The translations under genes were made by a program, and so were the position numbers. A DNA stretch of 64,000 nt, from positions 1 to 64,000 of the forward strand of contig JBDWCA010000007.1 in NCBI GenBank assembly GCA_039978075.1. Direction: 5' to 3'. Positions within the stretch are counted from its first letter, which is position 1; each line of letters opens with the position of its first letter. The notes under the pieces were generated by a model, which worked only from the letters and a program-made list of their open reading frames with translations, did not search any database and had not been told where the DNA came from. Below, piece by piece: positions 1 through 9,646 of the stretch. The stretch comes from Anderseniella sp039978075. GTDB taxonomy: Bacteria > Pseudomonadota > Alphaproteobacteria > Rhizobiales > Aestuariivirgaceae.

Positions 1-1066
<1,066 letters not shown>

Positions 1067-1074
<8 letters not shown>

Positions 1075-1696
1075 GGTTGCCGACAAGCCGAAAATAAATC
1101 CGGTGCTGAAGCTGGCGCTGGAACTCGGGCCACTGGTGGTGTTCTTTTTCGTCAATGCCAAGGGCGTCGCGCTGATCGAGCGGTTCGGCCTTGAAAGCCT
1201 GTTCCCGCAGCCGATTTTCCTGGCAACAGCAGTGTTCATGGTCGCGATGCTGATATCGATTGCGGCCAGCTGGATTCTCAGCCGGCATCTGGCGATCATG
1301 CCGCTGATCACGGGCGTCGTTGTGCTTGTCATGGGCGGACTGACGCTGTGGCTGCAGGATGATACGTTCATCAAGGTCAAACCGACGATCGTGAACGTGT
1401 TCTTTGGCGCCGTCCTTCTGATCGGGCTGGCGTTCGGGCGGTCCCTGCTGGCATATGTATTCGATGCTGCGTTTGCGCTCGACAATCAGGGCTGGCGAAA
1501 GCTGACGCTTCGGTGGGGTATATTCTTCTTTTTTCTTGCCGGTCTGAACGAAGTTGTATGGCGCACGCAATCCACTGACTTCTGGGTTGCGTTCAAGGTC
1601 TGGGGAACGATGCCGCTGACCATGATTTTTGCTCTGGCGCAGTTGCCGCTAATGCAAAAGCACATGCTTCCAGACCCCGAAGATGAGCAGATATGA
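1067..1696 (+). CDS. yciB: YciB/IspZ-type inner membrane septation protein
   Basis: Predicted 209-residue polytopic membrane protein of the intracellular septation protein A family (YciB, also called IspZ), linked in other bacteria to cell envelope and division. The proposed start is TTG at 1067, preceded by GAGGAAGG at 1051-1058 and overlapping the ftsY stop. No ATG in this frame gives full family length. About five hydrophobic segments are visible, with the N-terminal ELGPLVVFFFVNAKG and the C-terminal FKVWGTMPLTMIFALAQLPL being family hallmarks. It forms the usual pair with ftsY. Confidence 0.88.
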
Positions 1697-1776
1697 CCGG
1701 TTTTTTGCATTACGCAAGGTAAGATTCACAATATAATGTGAGACATACGGATCAGAATAGTATATGCAGTAGGAAG

Positions 1777-1795
1777 TGTGTACAGTTTGTGCACA
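1777..1795. promoter_or_regulatory. Inverted repeat upstream of the MarR gene, possible operator
   Basis: TGTGTAC, 5 bp, GTGCACA: 7-bp arms with one mismatch, 47-65 bp before the MarR start codon. MarR proteins commonly bind such dyads in their own promoters. Autoregulation is inferred from position only. Confidence 0.35.
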
Positions 1796-1841
1796 TGTGA
1801 AAATTCAGTGTTATTAACAACAAAGCCGGGGGGCTTATATT

Positions 1842-2309
1842 ATGGATGATCGTCCAGATTCAAGCAGTGTGTCGAATACCAACGAAAATATAGCGCCGGT
1901 CAGCTTCTGGTTGAAGCGCGCCGCTCAATATTCAGCTGATTTATATTCTGATCGCCGGGGAAAATCCGGCCTGACTCAGCGCCAATTTACCGTTCTAGAA
2001 GCAGTTTTTCACAATGAAGGCCAGAGTCAGACGACGCTGGTAAAGGAAACCGGCATTGATCGCTCAACGCTGGCTGACCTTGTGAATCGTCTGGAAACCC
2101 ACGGTTATTTGTCACGCAAACGCAGCGACAAGGATGCCAGGGTCAACTTCGTTTCCCTAACGGAAGCCGGCCGTGACATGCTGCTGAATGCACAGCCGCA
2201 AGTGTCACTGGTGGACCAGGCACTCGTCGAAGCACTGCCGGAACGCAATCGGAAAGCTTTCGTTGCGTCGCTTCAGTTGCTGTCGGAAAAGCTTGACGAA
2301 GCTGAATAA
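1842..2309 (+). CDS. MarR-family transcriptional regulator
   Basis: 155-residue winged-helix regulator. The pattern GLTQRQFTVLEAV, then TTLVKETGIDRSTLADLVNRLE (recognition helix region), then the wing with GYLSRKRSDKDARVNFVSLT is classical MarR. It acts as a dimer on DNA and is usually released by a small ligand, which cannot be predicted here. A G-rich stretch about 12 nt upstream serves as ribosome binding site. It stands alone, convergent with ccmG, and is followed by a terminator hairpin that reaches into the ccmG 3' end. Target genes are unknown. Confidence 0.93.
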   Translation: MDDRPDSSSVSNTNENIAPVSFWLKRAAQYSADLYSDRRGKSGLTQRQFTVLEAVFHNEGQSQTTLVKETGIDRSTLADLVNRLETHGYLSRKRSDKDARVNFVSLTEAGRDMLLNAQPQVSLVDQALVEALPERNRKAFVASLQLLSEKLDEAE

Positions 2310-2350
2310 GCGTTCACATTTTCGTGAACTGCGTTATTTCTGATCAAGTC

Positions 2351-2380
2351 CGCTGGCCGGTTATGGCTGGCGGGCTTTTT
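2351..2380 (+). terminator. Rho-independent terminator of the MarR gene
   Basis: CGCTGGCC (2351-2358) pairs with GGCTGGCG (2365-2372), including two G-U pairs, over a 6-nt loop, and is followed by a five-T run at 2376-2380. It overlaps the 3' end of the convergent ccmG gene. Confidence 0.6.
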
Positions 2381-2951
2381 CGATTGCCGGTATGACCTGC
2401 TCACGCAAGGCCTGCGGGCTGATCGGCCCGGTGAACTTGTAGACGATTGTCCCTTTGCCATTGATCACAAACGTTTCAGGCACACCGTAGACGCCCCAGT
2501 CGACAGCGGCGCGGCCGTTTGCATCAACACCGACACTTGAGTACGGGTTGCCCAGCGCATTGAGAAACCGCAGTGCGTTTTCGCGCTGGTCCTTGTAATT
2601 GAGACCGGCAAGAACGATGTCGTCACGTTTTGCCAGTTCCATCAGCTGCGGGTGTTCTTCACGGCACGGGCCGCACCAGGATGCCCAGACATTGACCAGG
2701 GTGACCCTGCCCTGGGCCAGGCCGTCCGAAGTGACGCCGGGAACCGCAACCTCATCGATCGTGAGACCTTCCAGGGCCGGCAGATCAAACGCAGGGGCTG
2801 GCTGGTTGATAAGGGCCGACGGCAGTTTCGAAGGATCGCCGCTCTGCAGGCCTGTCATGAAAATGGCTGCGAGGCCTGCGAAGACCAGCACGGGAACAAG
2901 TACCCAGGAGCGGCTCTGCTTCGGCGGGATTTCGGAGACCTGGTTGCTCAT
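2361..2951 (-). CDS. ccmG: Cytochrome c maturation thioredoxin-like protein CcmG/DsbE
   Basis: 196-residue periplasmic thiol:disulfide oxidoreductase, tethered by an N-terminal membrane segment (about residues 17-35). It keeps apocytochrome c cysteines reduced for heme attachment. The catalytic motif is WCGPC in the context NVWASWCGPCREEHPQL, and the family cis-proline region YGVPETFVI is present. Its ATG overlaps the ccmD stop as ATGA. It is the last gene of the minus-strand ccmABCDG operon. Confidence 0.96.
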   Translation of the reverse strand: MSNQVSEIPPKQSRSWVLVPVLVFAGLAAIFMTGLQSGDPSKLPSALINQPAPAFDLPALEGLTIDEVAVPGVTSDGLAQGRVTLVNVWASWCGPCREEHPQLMELAKRDDIVLAGLNYKDQRENALRFLNALGNPYSSVGVDANGRAAVDWGVYGVPETFVINGKGTIVYKFTGPISPQALREQVIPAIEKARQP

Positions 2952-3127
2952 GTTTCGGTTTGTCCTGATGTGCGGCGGCGGCCGGCACCTTCATCGTCAA
3001 GCTGCTTGAGTCGCCTGGTCACCGACCTCGCGCGCGAAAAGATCCACAATGCCAACGCGCCAAGTACAACAATCGTGATGGCGTAGGATGAAATCACGAA
3101 ATCCATATGAGGAGCAGAAAAATCCAT
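2948..3127 (-). CDS. ccmD: Heme exporter protein CcmD
   Basis: Small 59-residue protein read on the minus strand between ccmC and ccmG. It starts MDFSAPHMDFVISSYAI, has one membrane helix (about residues 11-30) and then a basic cytoplasmic tail rich in Arg. CcmD stabilises the CcmABC/CcmE heme-handover complex. Identification rests on size, one-helix-plus-basic-tail topology and exact operon position, because the family is poorly conserved. The stop overlaps the ccmG start by 4 nt; the start lies 15 nt after the ccmC stop. Confidence 0.93.
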   Translation of the reverse strand: MDFSAPHMDFVISSYAITIVVLGALALWIFSRARSVTRRLKQLDDEGAGRRRTSGQTET

Positions 3128-3142
3128 GCGCTCAAAGTCTCC

Positions 3143-3877
3143 TCATTGCAGTGCGCCGGTGCGGGCAAGCTCGGTCTGGCGAATACGGCGGGCGCCGATT
3201 TCAGAGCGGATGGCAATCAGATGCAGGGCCAGAAACAGAAAGCTGTAGGCCAGTCCCATCACCAGCAGGGGCGTCAGAATGGACGGGTGAATTGTCGGAC
3301 CGTCGGTCCGGAACACACTGGCCGGCTGATGCAGTGAATACCACCAGTCAACCGAGAATTTGACGATCGGCACATTGATAAAGCCGACAATGGCGACGAT
3401 TGCAGCTATGCGCGATGCCCGGCGCGGATCGTCTATTGCCTGCCATATCGCCATATAGCCCAGATACAACAGCAAGAGCACGAACATGGAAGTGAGGCGC
3501 GCGTCCCAGACCCACCATGTGCCCCACATGGGCTTGCCCCACAAAGACCCGGTGGCCAGCGCCAGAAAGCAAAAAGCCGCTCCTATCGGGGCTGCTGCCT
3601 TGGCAGCTATATCGGCGAGCGGATGGCGGAAGACGATACCGATAATGCTGGCAACAGCCATGACCGTGTACACCATCAAGGCAGACCATGCAGCCGGCAC
3701 ATGCACATACATGATGCGTACGGTTTCGCCCTGCTGGTAGTCGGCAGGCGCGCGTGTCAGGCCGAGGAACAGGCCGACGCTGAACAATGCCAAGGTGATT
3801 ATCCACACCCATGGCTGAACCGCGGTCTGCAGGCGCATAAAGCGGGTTGGATTGGCAAATCTTTCTATCGAACTCAT
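3143..3877 (-). CDS. ccmC: Heme exporter/handling protein CcmC
   Basis: 244-residue inner membrane protein that presents heme to CcmE at the periplasmic face. It has six predicted membrane helices and the signature Trp-rich motif MWGTWWVWDARLTS, with the two flanking conserved histidines (in YVHVPAAW and SLHQPASV). Length and motif are standard. The gene lies between ccmB and ccmD on the minus strand. Confidence 0.97.
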   Translation of the reverse strand: MSSIERFANPTRFMRLQTAVQPWVWIITLALFSVGLFLGLTRAPADYQQGETVRIMYVHVPAAWSALMVYTVMAVASIIGIVFRHPLADIAAKAAAPIGAAFCFLALATGSLWGKPMWGTWWVWDARLTSMFVLLLLYLGYMAIWQAIDDPRRASRIAAIVAIVGFINVPIVKFSVDWWYSLHQPASVFRTDGPTIHPSILTPLLVMGLAYSFLFLALHLIAIRSEIGARRIRQTELARTGALQ

Positions 3878-3948
3878 ATTATCTCTGTAACGCCAGCGAT
3901 GCAGGCACGCAATGGTGACGTGGTCACGGACCGGTCAATCAGCAGTGA

Positions 3949-4620
3949 TCAGCGCATGTAGCTGCGCAGGGCCGCTGCCGACGCAAACGGCGTAACAACC
4001 AAAGCCGCCAACACAATGGCAACCAGGATGATCAGGGCGGTGCCGGAATTATCGATGCCTGACTGTGCGCCTGACGAGGCGAGAACACCGAAAATCATCA
4101 CCGGCACGTAAAGGGGCAGCACCAGAAGCGAGACCAGCAGTCCGCCCTGGCGCAGACCGACCGTGATAGCTGCACCCAGGCTGGCCAGAAGCGACAGCGC
4201 CACCGACCCGGTCACCATGGCAATGCCAAGCGGCACGATGAGTGCGGTATCAAGGTTGAGCAGGAAACCGAACACCGGAGCCGCGATCGCCAGCGGCAGT
4301 CCGGAGGTGATCCAGTGAACCGACGCCTTGGCCAGCACTACAATCTCCAGCGGTGTCGACGACAAAGCCATGATTTCCAGGGAGCCGTCATCATGGTCCG
4401 TCTGGTATAGCCGGTCAGCGGACAACAGCACCGATAACAGCAAGGCTATCCACAATGCGCCCGGTGCAATGCGCTGTAACAATTGCTGATCCGGACCCAG
4501 GCCCAGCGGTAACAAAACAATGACGGTCAGGAAGAAACCGATGGCCGTACCGATACTGCCGCCCTGCCGGATGGCGAGGGTGAAGTCGCGGGCAATAACA
4601 GATGTGAAAGCTGACTTCAT
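3949..4620 (-). CDS. ccmB: Heme ABC exporter permease CcmB
   Basis: 223-residue polytopic permease of the CcmAB ABC module, which powers release of holo-CcmE. The start chosen is ATG at 4620 (protein beginning MKSAFTSVIARDF), one base after the ccmA stop; in-frame upstream codons would run into ccmA. The family motif SLEIMALSSTPLEIVV and six hydrophobic helices are visible. The C-terminus SAAALRSYMR is typical of alphaproteobacterial CcmB. Confidence 0.95.
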   Translation of the reverse strand: MKSAFTSVIARDFTLAIRQGGSIGTAIGFFLTVIVLLPLGLGPDQQLLQRIAPGALWIALLLSVLLSADRLYQTDHDDGSLEIMALSSTPLEIVVLAKASVHWITSGLPLAIAAPVFGFLLNLDTALIVPLGIAMVTGSVALSLLASLGAAITVGLRQGGLLVSLLVLPLYVPVMIFGVLASSGAQSGIDNSGTALIILVAIVLAALVVTPFASAAALRSYMR

Positions 4621-4621
4621 T

Positions 4622-5239
4622 TCACTCAGCCCGTTCGGCAAGTGTGGCAAAATCCAGTACATCGCTGGATTTGACGGGCAAGTCTATGTGCGTGGAGGCG
4701 ATGATGATGCCACCGCCGTCAAGATGCCGGGTCATCATGTCTGCCAGCAGTTTCTGTGATGCGGTGTCCAGTCCGACGGTCGGTTCGTCAAGCAGCCACA
4801 CCGGCTTGTCAACCAGCGCAAGCCGGGCCAGACCCAGCCGTCGCTTCTGACCGGCAGACAGGCGTTGGGCCTGGAATTCAGCGAGTGCTGACAGGTTCAT
4901 GGCTGTCATCGCGCCGGGTACATCTCCGCCGCCGAAGAACCCAGACCAGAAGCTGAGGTTTTCCACCACTGAAAGATGTAGCTTGATGGCGTCCTGGTGG
5001 GCAATGAAATGCACATGTTCGCCAAGCAGCGCATCTGCGGGCAGGGAGGTCTCTTCAATAGCCAGGGTGCCACCTGCGGGTTCGGCCAAACCGGCGATGA
5101 GACGCAGCAGGGATGTCTTGCCGGCGCCGTTGGGCCCGCGCAACACCAGCATGCGGCCTGCCCGGGCGGTAAAGTCGAGACCGGCGAAAACCATTCGCCC
5201 ACCACGCTCACATGCAAGTTGTTGCCCCACAATTCTCAT
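4622..5239 (-). CDS. ccmA: Heme ABC exporter ATP-binding protein CcmA
   Basis: 205-residue ABC ATPase. Walker A GPNGAGKTSL, signature LSAGQKRRLGLARL, Walker B VWLLDEPTVGLD and the H-loop histidine in ASTHIDL are all present. The start ATG at 5239 (MRIVGQQLACERGG) matches where CcmA proteins begin. The frame stays open some 210 nt further upstream, but that segment does not resemble CcmA. No strong Shine-Dalgarno is seen, so the start is somewhat uncertain. First gene of the ccm operon. In related genomes acnA lies immediately upstream and divergent; here about 5 kb separates them. Confidence 0.95.
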   Translation of the reverse strand: MRIVGQQLACERGGRMVFAGLDFTARAGRMLVLRGPNGAGKTSLLRLIAGLAEPAGGTLAIEETSLPADALLGEHVHFIAHQDAIKLHLSVVENLSFWSGFFGGGDVPGAMTAMNLSALAEFQAQRLSAGQKRRLGLARLALVDKPVWLLDEPTVGLDTASQKLLADMMTRHLDGGGIIIASTHIDLPVKSSDVLDFATLAERAE

Positions 5240-5450
5240 GCGAGCGGTGTTTAGCGCAAACAAACCCTGGTTGAAAGTGGTGTTCGACAATTGATACCAG
5301 AGGAAGGGTTCACGGAGGCCAGTCGCATTATGCGGCTTGTTCTCGGTGTATTTCTGTCGGATCCCATACGATTCCGCGAACCCAGCCTCCTTGTCCCGTG
5401 CGGGCAATTTGCCGTCGATGTTTGTGGCTCTGATGGCGGATAGAGGCAAT

Positions 5451-5475
5451 CGCCCCGACCTGCGGGGTCGGGGCG
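5451..5475 (-). terminator. Strong hairpin downstream of the DUF417 gene
   Basis: CGCCCCGACC (5451-5460) is a perfect 10-bp inverted repeat of 5466-5475 with a 5-nt loop, starting 8 nt past the DUF417 stop. There is no long T run, so termination efficiency is uncertain. It lies at or near the left edge of the accessory block. Confidence 0.55.
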
Positions 5476-5482
5476 CAGCGGG

Positions 5483-6007
5483 TTAAGCGGTTTTTGCCAT
5501 CCGGCGCAGGGCATCACCTGACAGGAAAATGGCGGTAGCGAGAAGCACGATGTCCTTGAGCAAGAACTGACCGGGAACAACTGAAAGCGCGGGAAAGCCG
5601 CCCAGGCTGGCTTCAGTGACGGGTGCGGTGAACAAAAAGCTGGATGTCACAAGGAAAGTGAGCAGCGCACCCAGTGATCCCAGAAGCGCGACCTTCGGGA
5701 ATTTTGCACCGACAAGAAGCAGGACGGCAGTCACAATCTCGACGGTCCCGATCAGGTTCGAGGCTCCCTGAACGCTGAAGATCTGATAGAGCCAGCTTGT
5801 GAGCGGGCTTGAATCGACCAAGCCTTGAATGGCACCGGCTTCATAGGCCGTGAACTTCATTGCACCTATCCAACCAAGCACAGTCGCGGTTGAAATTCGC
5901 ATGGCGTGAAGACCAAGACCGGTAATGCTGTCACCAAGGCTGGCGATACGTTCAGATGCGCCGGGAGCAAAACCTGAGGCAGGTGCGGTGTGTGCAGTTG
6001 CAGACAT
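5483..6007 (-). CDS. DUF417 (YkgB/RclC-like) membrane protein
   Basis: 174-residue protein with four predicted membrane helices, related to E. coli YkgB/RclC and distantly to DoxX. Visible family features are an early WIGAMKFTAYEA segment, a central helix with E in GTVEIVTAVLLL, and the late GQFLLKDIVLLATAIF. RclC belongs to a reactive-chlorine response in E. coli; the role here is not known. The ATG at 6007 is chosen because AGGAG lies at 6016-6020 with good spacing. Divergent from a TetR gene, with two operator-like palindromes between them, so it is probably that regulator's target. Confidence 0.85.
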   Translation of the reverse strand: MSATAHTAPASGFAPGASERIASLGDSITGLGLHAMRISTATVLGWIGAMKFTAYEAGAIQGLVDSSPLTSWLYQIFSVQGASNLIGTVEIVTAVLLLVGAKFPKVALLGSLGALLTFLVTSSFLFTAPVTEASLGGFPALSVVPGQFLLKDIVLLATAIFLSGDALRRMAKTA

Positions 6008-6025
6008 TTTGAATTCTCCTTTGTT

Positions 6026-6037
6026 GACCAATCAGTC
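6026..6037. promoter_or_regulatory. Degenerate operator-like palindrome near the DUF417 start
   Basis: GACCAATCAGTC, a degenerate form of the perfect palindrome at 6095-6106, located 19-30 bp upstream of the DUF417 start codon. It is a candidate second TetR-protein site; inferred from similarity and position. Confidence 0.4.
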
Positions 6038-6094
6038 CAAAATTAGATAAAGGTGTAAGGCGTTGTTGCCGATAACGAGCAGATAGCAATTAAA

Positions 6095-6106
6095 GACCGA
6101 TCGGTC
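6095..6106. promoter_or_regulatory. Perfect palindrome, probable TetR-family operator
   Basis: GACCGATCGGTC is its own reverse complement and lies 39 bp before the TetR start in the divergent intergenic region. The GACCG/CGGTC form is common among TetR-family operators. Confidence 0.6.
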
Positions 6107-6144
6107 AATAATATAAGAATCACAGAATCGTGAGGTAAAGCCAA

Positions 6145-6732
6145 ATGCAGCAACCAGGACGCCCAAGGCAATTCAACTCGGAAGAAACGCTTTCGAAGAT
6201 CATGCAGCTGTTCTGGGAAAAGGGTTACGAAGCCACGGGGCTAAGCGACATCATCTCGGCGACAGGTCTTGGCAAGGCAAGCCTGTACTCTGCTTTCGGC
6301 AATAAGCAATCAATGTATCTCAAGGCTCTTGCTCATTACGAAAACCTGATTGTTGCCGCCGCGGTTTCCGTCCTGCGGTCCACTGATCTGCCACCCCTCG
6401 ACAGGATCGACACCTTCTTGTCATCGACCATTGTTGCGGTGCGAGATCACAATGATCGACGTGGGTGTTTTCTCTGCAATGCGTCGGCGGATCGCGCATC
6501 ATTGGACGAAGAGACCGGCAACCTGGTTCGGCTCGGTTATGAGAAAATGCGTTTGGCAATTGCACATTCGCTCAGCGAAGCCTTTCCCAACATTGCGCCT
6601 TCAACGATCAACGGCCGGGCACAGTTGGTCCTGACGGTCTATTCCGGACTGCGCGTCATGGCGCGTTCCGGAATGGAAGCAGAAAACCTTTCTCTTGCCA
6701 AAGACGAAGTGCTCCAGGCGATTGGCAAATAG
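6145..6732 (+). CDS. TetR/AcrR-family transcriptional regulator
   Basis: 195-residue repressor-type protein. The N-terminal helix-turn-helix is typical: FWEKGYEATGLSDIISATG followed by KASLYSAFGNKQSMYLKAL. The C-terminal ligand domain carries a CFLCNASAD segment reminiscent of the YxeI/NemR-like group, in which cysteines can sense reactive electrophiles; that is suggestive only. Divergent from the DUF417 gene with a shared operator region. A GAGG stretch lies about 9 nt before the ATG. Confidence 0.9.
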   Translation: MQQPGRPRQFNSEETLSKIMQLFWEKGYEATGLSDIISATGLGKASLYSAFGNKQSMYLKALAHYENLIVAAAVSVLRSTDLPPLDRIDTFLSSTIVAVRDHNDRRGCFLCNASADRASLDEETGNLVRLGYEKMRLAIAHSLSEAFPNIAPSTINGRAQLVLTVYSGLRVMARSGMEAENLSLAKDEVLQAIGK

Positions 6733-6949
6733 AACCGGGCAGGCAAACAGTACACGGGTCCATCAGCTCTGACCCCTTACGGTCAGCCGATGTCCTTGCC
6801 CGCCTTCATGTGCTTCAATGACAACCAAGCAAGATGTTTCAGTTTGGCTGAGGGAGAGCAATTTTTAACTGGGTTTGATATTGGGTTTGCAGCGCAGCGA
6901 ACGGCAACTCCGAGCCCTAGGTGGGCATTCGGAGGAGTTGTGCAACAGT

Positions 6950-8215
6950 CTATCTATCGGGGGACGTCCAATCGCTCTCGGCAGATTTACGCCTGCTCAA
7001 ACGCAAGGCAAGGCCAACTGATACGCCAACACCAATGGCGACCGTCAAATCGACGATGACGGTCAAAACAAGAGTGAGAAGCAGCAATGCAATGTCGCTC
7101 TTACTACCTTGAGCATATTCTCCCCACTTGTGGGGTTCGCTCATGTTCCATGCGGTAACGATAAGAAGGGCAGCCAAAGCTGGCATCGCAAGATAACTCG
7201 CTAGAGGAGCAGCCAGTAGCATTACCAGCAAAATGACCACGGCATGAATTATGCCCGCAACGGGTGTTTTGCCACCCGCCTTGATATTCGTCGCTGTTCT
7301 GGCAATTGCGCCTGTGGCTGGAAGTCCCGTGAAAAGAGCTGACGCGACATTGGCGACACCTTGAGCCGTCAATTCTGCATTCGGCCTGTGGCTACCTTCT
7401 ATCATCTTGTCCGCAACCATCGCTGACAGAAGAGATTCAACGCCCGCCAAAAAGGCAATGACGAAAGCTGATGGAAGCAGCTCAGCTATTCGGGGAAATG
7501 ATAGGTCGGGCAGTTGCGGCCAAGGTAATTGACTTGGAAGTTCACCAAAGCGCGAGCCAAGTGTATCCACTGGCAAAGACATGAATGCAACCAATGAAGA
7601 ACCTACGCCAACAGCAACAATGAGGCCTGGAAAACGTGGGGCAATTCGGCGGAAACTCACAATCAAGATAAACGTTATGATTGCAATGGCAAATGTCGCC
7701 GAGCTGAGGGTTTCCCGTGCTTCCCATAGAGTGGGGATTTTTTCCAAGAAATCAGCAGGAACCTTCTCAACGGCAAGACCAAAGAAATCTTTCAGCTGGC
7801 TTGTAGCTATGATTATGCCAATGCCAATAGTAAAGCCACTCACAACGGCTTCAGGTACGAATGCAATCAGGTTACCCGCTCGGAAGTAACCCGCGATCAG
7901 CAAAATGATACCCGCCATGAAGGTCGCCAAAACGAGACCGTCATAGCCGTGCTCGGCAATAACGCCGAATACGACCACAATAAATGCCCCTGTCGGCCCT
8001 CCGACTTGGACGCGGCTCCCGCCCAGCAATGAAATCAGGAACCCTGCAACAATCGCAGTTACTAGTCCCTTGGCGGGGTCAGCACCAGACGCAATCGCTA
8101 TAGCGAGGCTGAGCGGAAGCGCAACCATAGCCACCGTTGCGCCTGCGAGTAGGTCGTCCACAAAATGAGACCAACTATAAGTTTGAATTGTTGTGAGAAT
8201 TTTCGGTTGACGCAT
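6950..8215 (-). CDS. SulP-family anion transporter lacking a STAS domain
   Basis: 421-residue inner membrane protein with roughly 12-14 hydrophobic segments. It has the SulP N-terminal hallmark DDLLAGATVAMVALPLSLAI and the substrate-site region GGPTGAFIVVVFG, plus AFLAGVESLLSAM and the GLPATGAIARTATNIKAG loop. Members usually end in a cytoplasmic STAS domain of about 100 residues. This one stops about 20 residues after the last helix, at LRLSRRKSAESDW, and no STAS-like sequence is readable downstream. Substrate (sulfate, bicarbonate or other anion) cannot be assigned. It sits in the block between ccmA and acnA. Confidence 0.9.
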   Translation of the reverse strand: MRQPKILTTIQTYSWSHFVDDLLAGATVAMVALPLSLAIAIASGADPAKGLVTAIVAGFLISLLGGSRVQVGGPTGAFIVVVFGVIAEHGYDGLVLATFMAGIILLIAGYFRAGNLIAFVPEAVVSGFTIGIGIIIATSQLKDFFGLAVEKVPADFLEKIPTLWEARETLSSATFAIAIITFILIVSFRRIAPRFPGLIVAVGVGSSLVAFMSLPVDTLGSRFGELPSQLPWPQLPDLSFPRIAELLPSAFVIAFLAGVESLLSAMVADKMIEGSHRPNAELTAQGVANVASALFTGLPATGAIARTATNIKAGGKTPVAGIIHAVVILLVMLLAAPLASYLAMPALAALLIVTAWNMSEPHKWGEYAQGSKSDIALLLLTLVLTVIVDLTVAIGVGVSVGLALRLSRRKSAESDWTSPDR

Positions 8216-8431
8216 TTCGTTAGTCTATCGTGAAATTGATGTAATTTTACAAGTGAGTGAGCGCCCAGTTGCCGTGTAAGTGTACATATGGAATTTCGAT
8301 ATCTCTGCGACGTACCTGACTTAGTTGCTTTGTCCGCATAGCCGCCGCCTGCCCCATCAGCAGGCGCATGATCCACTCCGCTTTGCAGCGAAGTTCTGCT
8401 CTGAGCCCATTCCGGTCGTAGAAAGGCGTCA

Positions 8432-9223
8432 TTAAGACGGGATCGCGTCAAAATCAATCTTCCCGAAACGGTCTGCCTGAGTTTTTAGTGCTGCCCAATC
8501 GAAGTCATAGATTTCGGTATCCAACCAATCATCCGGATATTTAATCCGAAACAAGGAACCGGTTGCTTGGTCCATCGGGTGGTAGTCATGTCCCCCAAGC
8601 GAAAGTAATACCGGACCAGCCGAAAAGTCCTGATTGCAAAACTGAGAGGAAATAAGAACCAGGAGGCCCGCTACAGCCATTACAAGGTTTTCAAGGTTCG
8701 CTTGCTTAAACTCGTCATATCGGTCGTGCTTACTTGCATTGTAGGCTTGATACCAAGCGAGGCTAACGCCAGGAGGATTTGATTGTCCACGTACCGGCTT
8801 CCACGGCTCAAAAGGTTTAAAAGTTCGTGGCTGATCATTCCAGATTGGCAACATGACCTCGTAGGAAGACAAGTGATGCGTAACGTCTACCCTTCTGTAA
8901 TAATTCATATTGAGCAAACCGTTTGCCGGCGGTGTAAATGTATTTTCAGACAAGATAGCTTTGAAATTGGCTTCAATCTCTATGCAGGTACGCATAAGAA
9001 GTGCGTGTATCCGATATGAATATGCTGTCCGACATTCTTCACTTGGTTCAAGATACTCAAAAATGGATTGAAGATCGTTTTGGATCAGAGTGAATGCCCG
9101 CACATAATGCTCTGCATTCTTCGCATATTCGGGGTCTACAATGTATGCCCAATTGCTGTAACCCGAGTTGGAGCTCGGCTTGATGCCTCGATAATTTCTA
9201 TGATACGGCTTCGCAACACCCAT
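8432..9223 (-). CDS. Hypothetical protein, family not recognised
   Basis: 263-residue soluble protein without signal peptide or membrane segment. The ATG at 9223 is preferred over a TTG four codons earlier because GGAAG lies 7 nt before it. The middle contains SLAWYQAYNASKHDRYDEFKQ followed by a hydrophobic helix (NLVMAVAGLLVLISSQF), a pattern seen in some uncharacterised HEPN-like or Abi-like helical proteins; I cannot confirm the link. Codon use is more AT-rich than neighbouring housekeeping genes, in line with acquisition with the surrounding block. It has no operon partner. Confidence 0.7.
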   Translation of the reverse strand: MGVAKPYHRNYRGIKPSSNSGYSNWAYIVDPEYAKNAEHYVRAFTLIQNDLQSIFEYLEPSEECRTAYSYRIHALLMRTCIEIEANFKAILSENTFTPPANGLLNMNYYRRVDVTHHLSSYEVMLPIWNDQPRTFKPFEPWKPVRGQSNPPGVSLAWYQAYNASKHDRYDEFKQANLENLVMAVAGLLVLISSQFCNQDFSAGPVLLSLGGHDYHPMDQATGSLFRIKYPDDWLDTEIYDFDWAALKTQADRFGKIDFDAIPS

Positions 9224-9646
9224 TATAACTTCCAAAATAAATGTTTGATTGTCAGTTTATCGCTATTTGATTTGCAAAAAAAAGCAGGTTCTATTATTGG
9301 CCCCGAAGGTGCTAAGCGGAAATACATTAAGTACCTTCCGACTTCTGAAATTAGCGCAAGACGGGTGTGGCACAAAAAATTACTTCCGCAAAAAACACCA
9401 GACCGACATCCATGTCATCCAAGCTTGGTCGATTTGTCCGCTCTGCGGACATTCGCCTCACCAGCAAGCGCCTGACCCACACTGTATTGCAGCAAAGGTC
9501 CGCTAAGAGCCCATGGCGGACATTCATCTATCGAATTGGAGAAACATCAAGCAACACTATGTGCTCTCAGCGGGCGGTTCCTAAATTTGCAGAGCACAAA
9601 GTGACCAGGCTGGCATACAAGACTTTCCGGATTTGCTGTCTTCTCT
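9224..9646. other. Gene-free stretch with decayed GTCCGC-type repeats
   Basis: No convincing gene. Two short palindromic pieces of the form GTCCGCT...GCGGACATTC occur near 9435-9455 and 9498-9523, and a related sequence (GTCCGCTTTGCGGTCATT) appears near 10167. They look like worn copies of a dispersed intergenic repeat. Confidence 0.5.

Noticed and set aside
8098..8457. 119-residue minus-strand frame and a 61-residue frame at 8247-8432 between SulP and the hypothetical gene
   Set aside because: Overlap the SulP coding region or the neighbouring stop, contain repeat-like sequence, and show no recognised motif.
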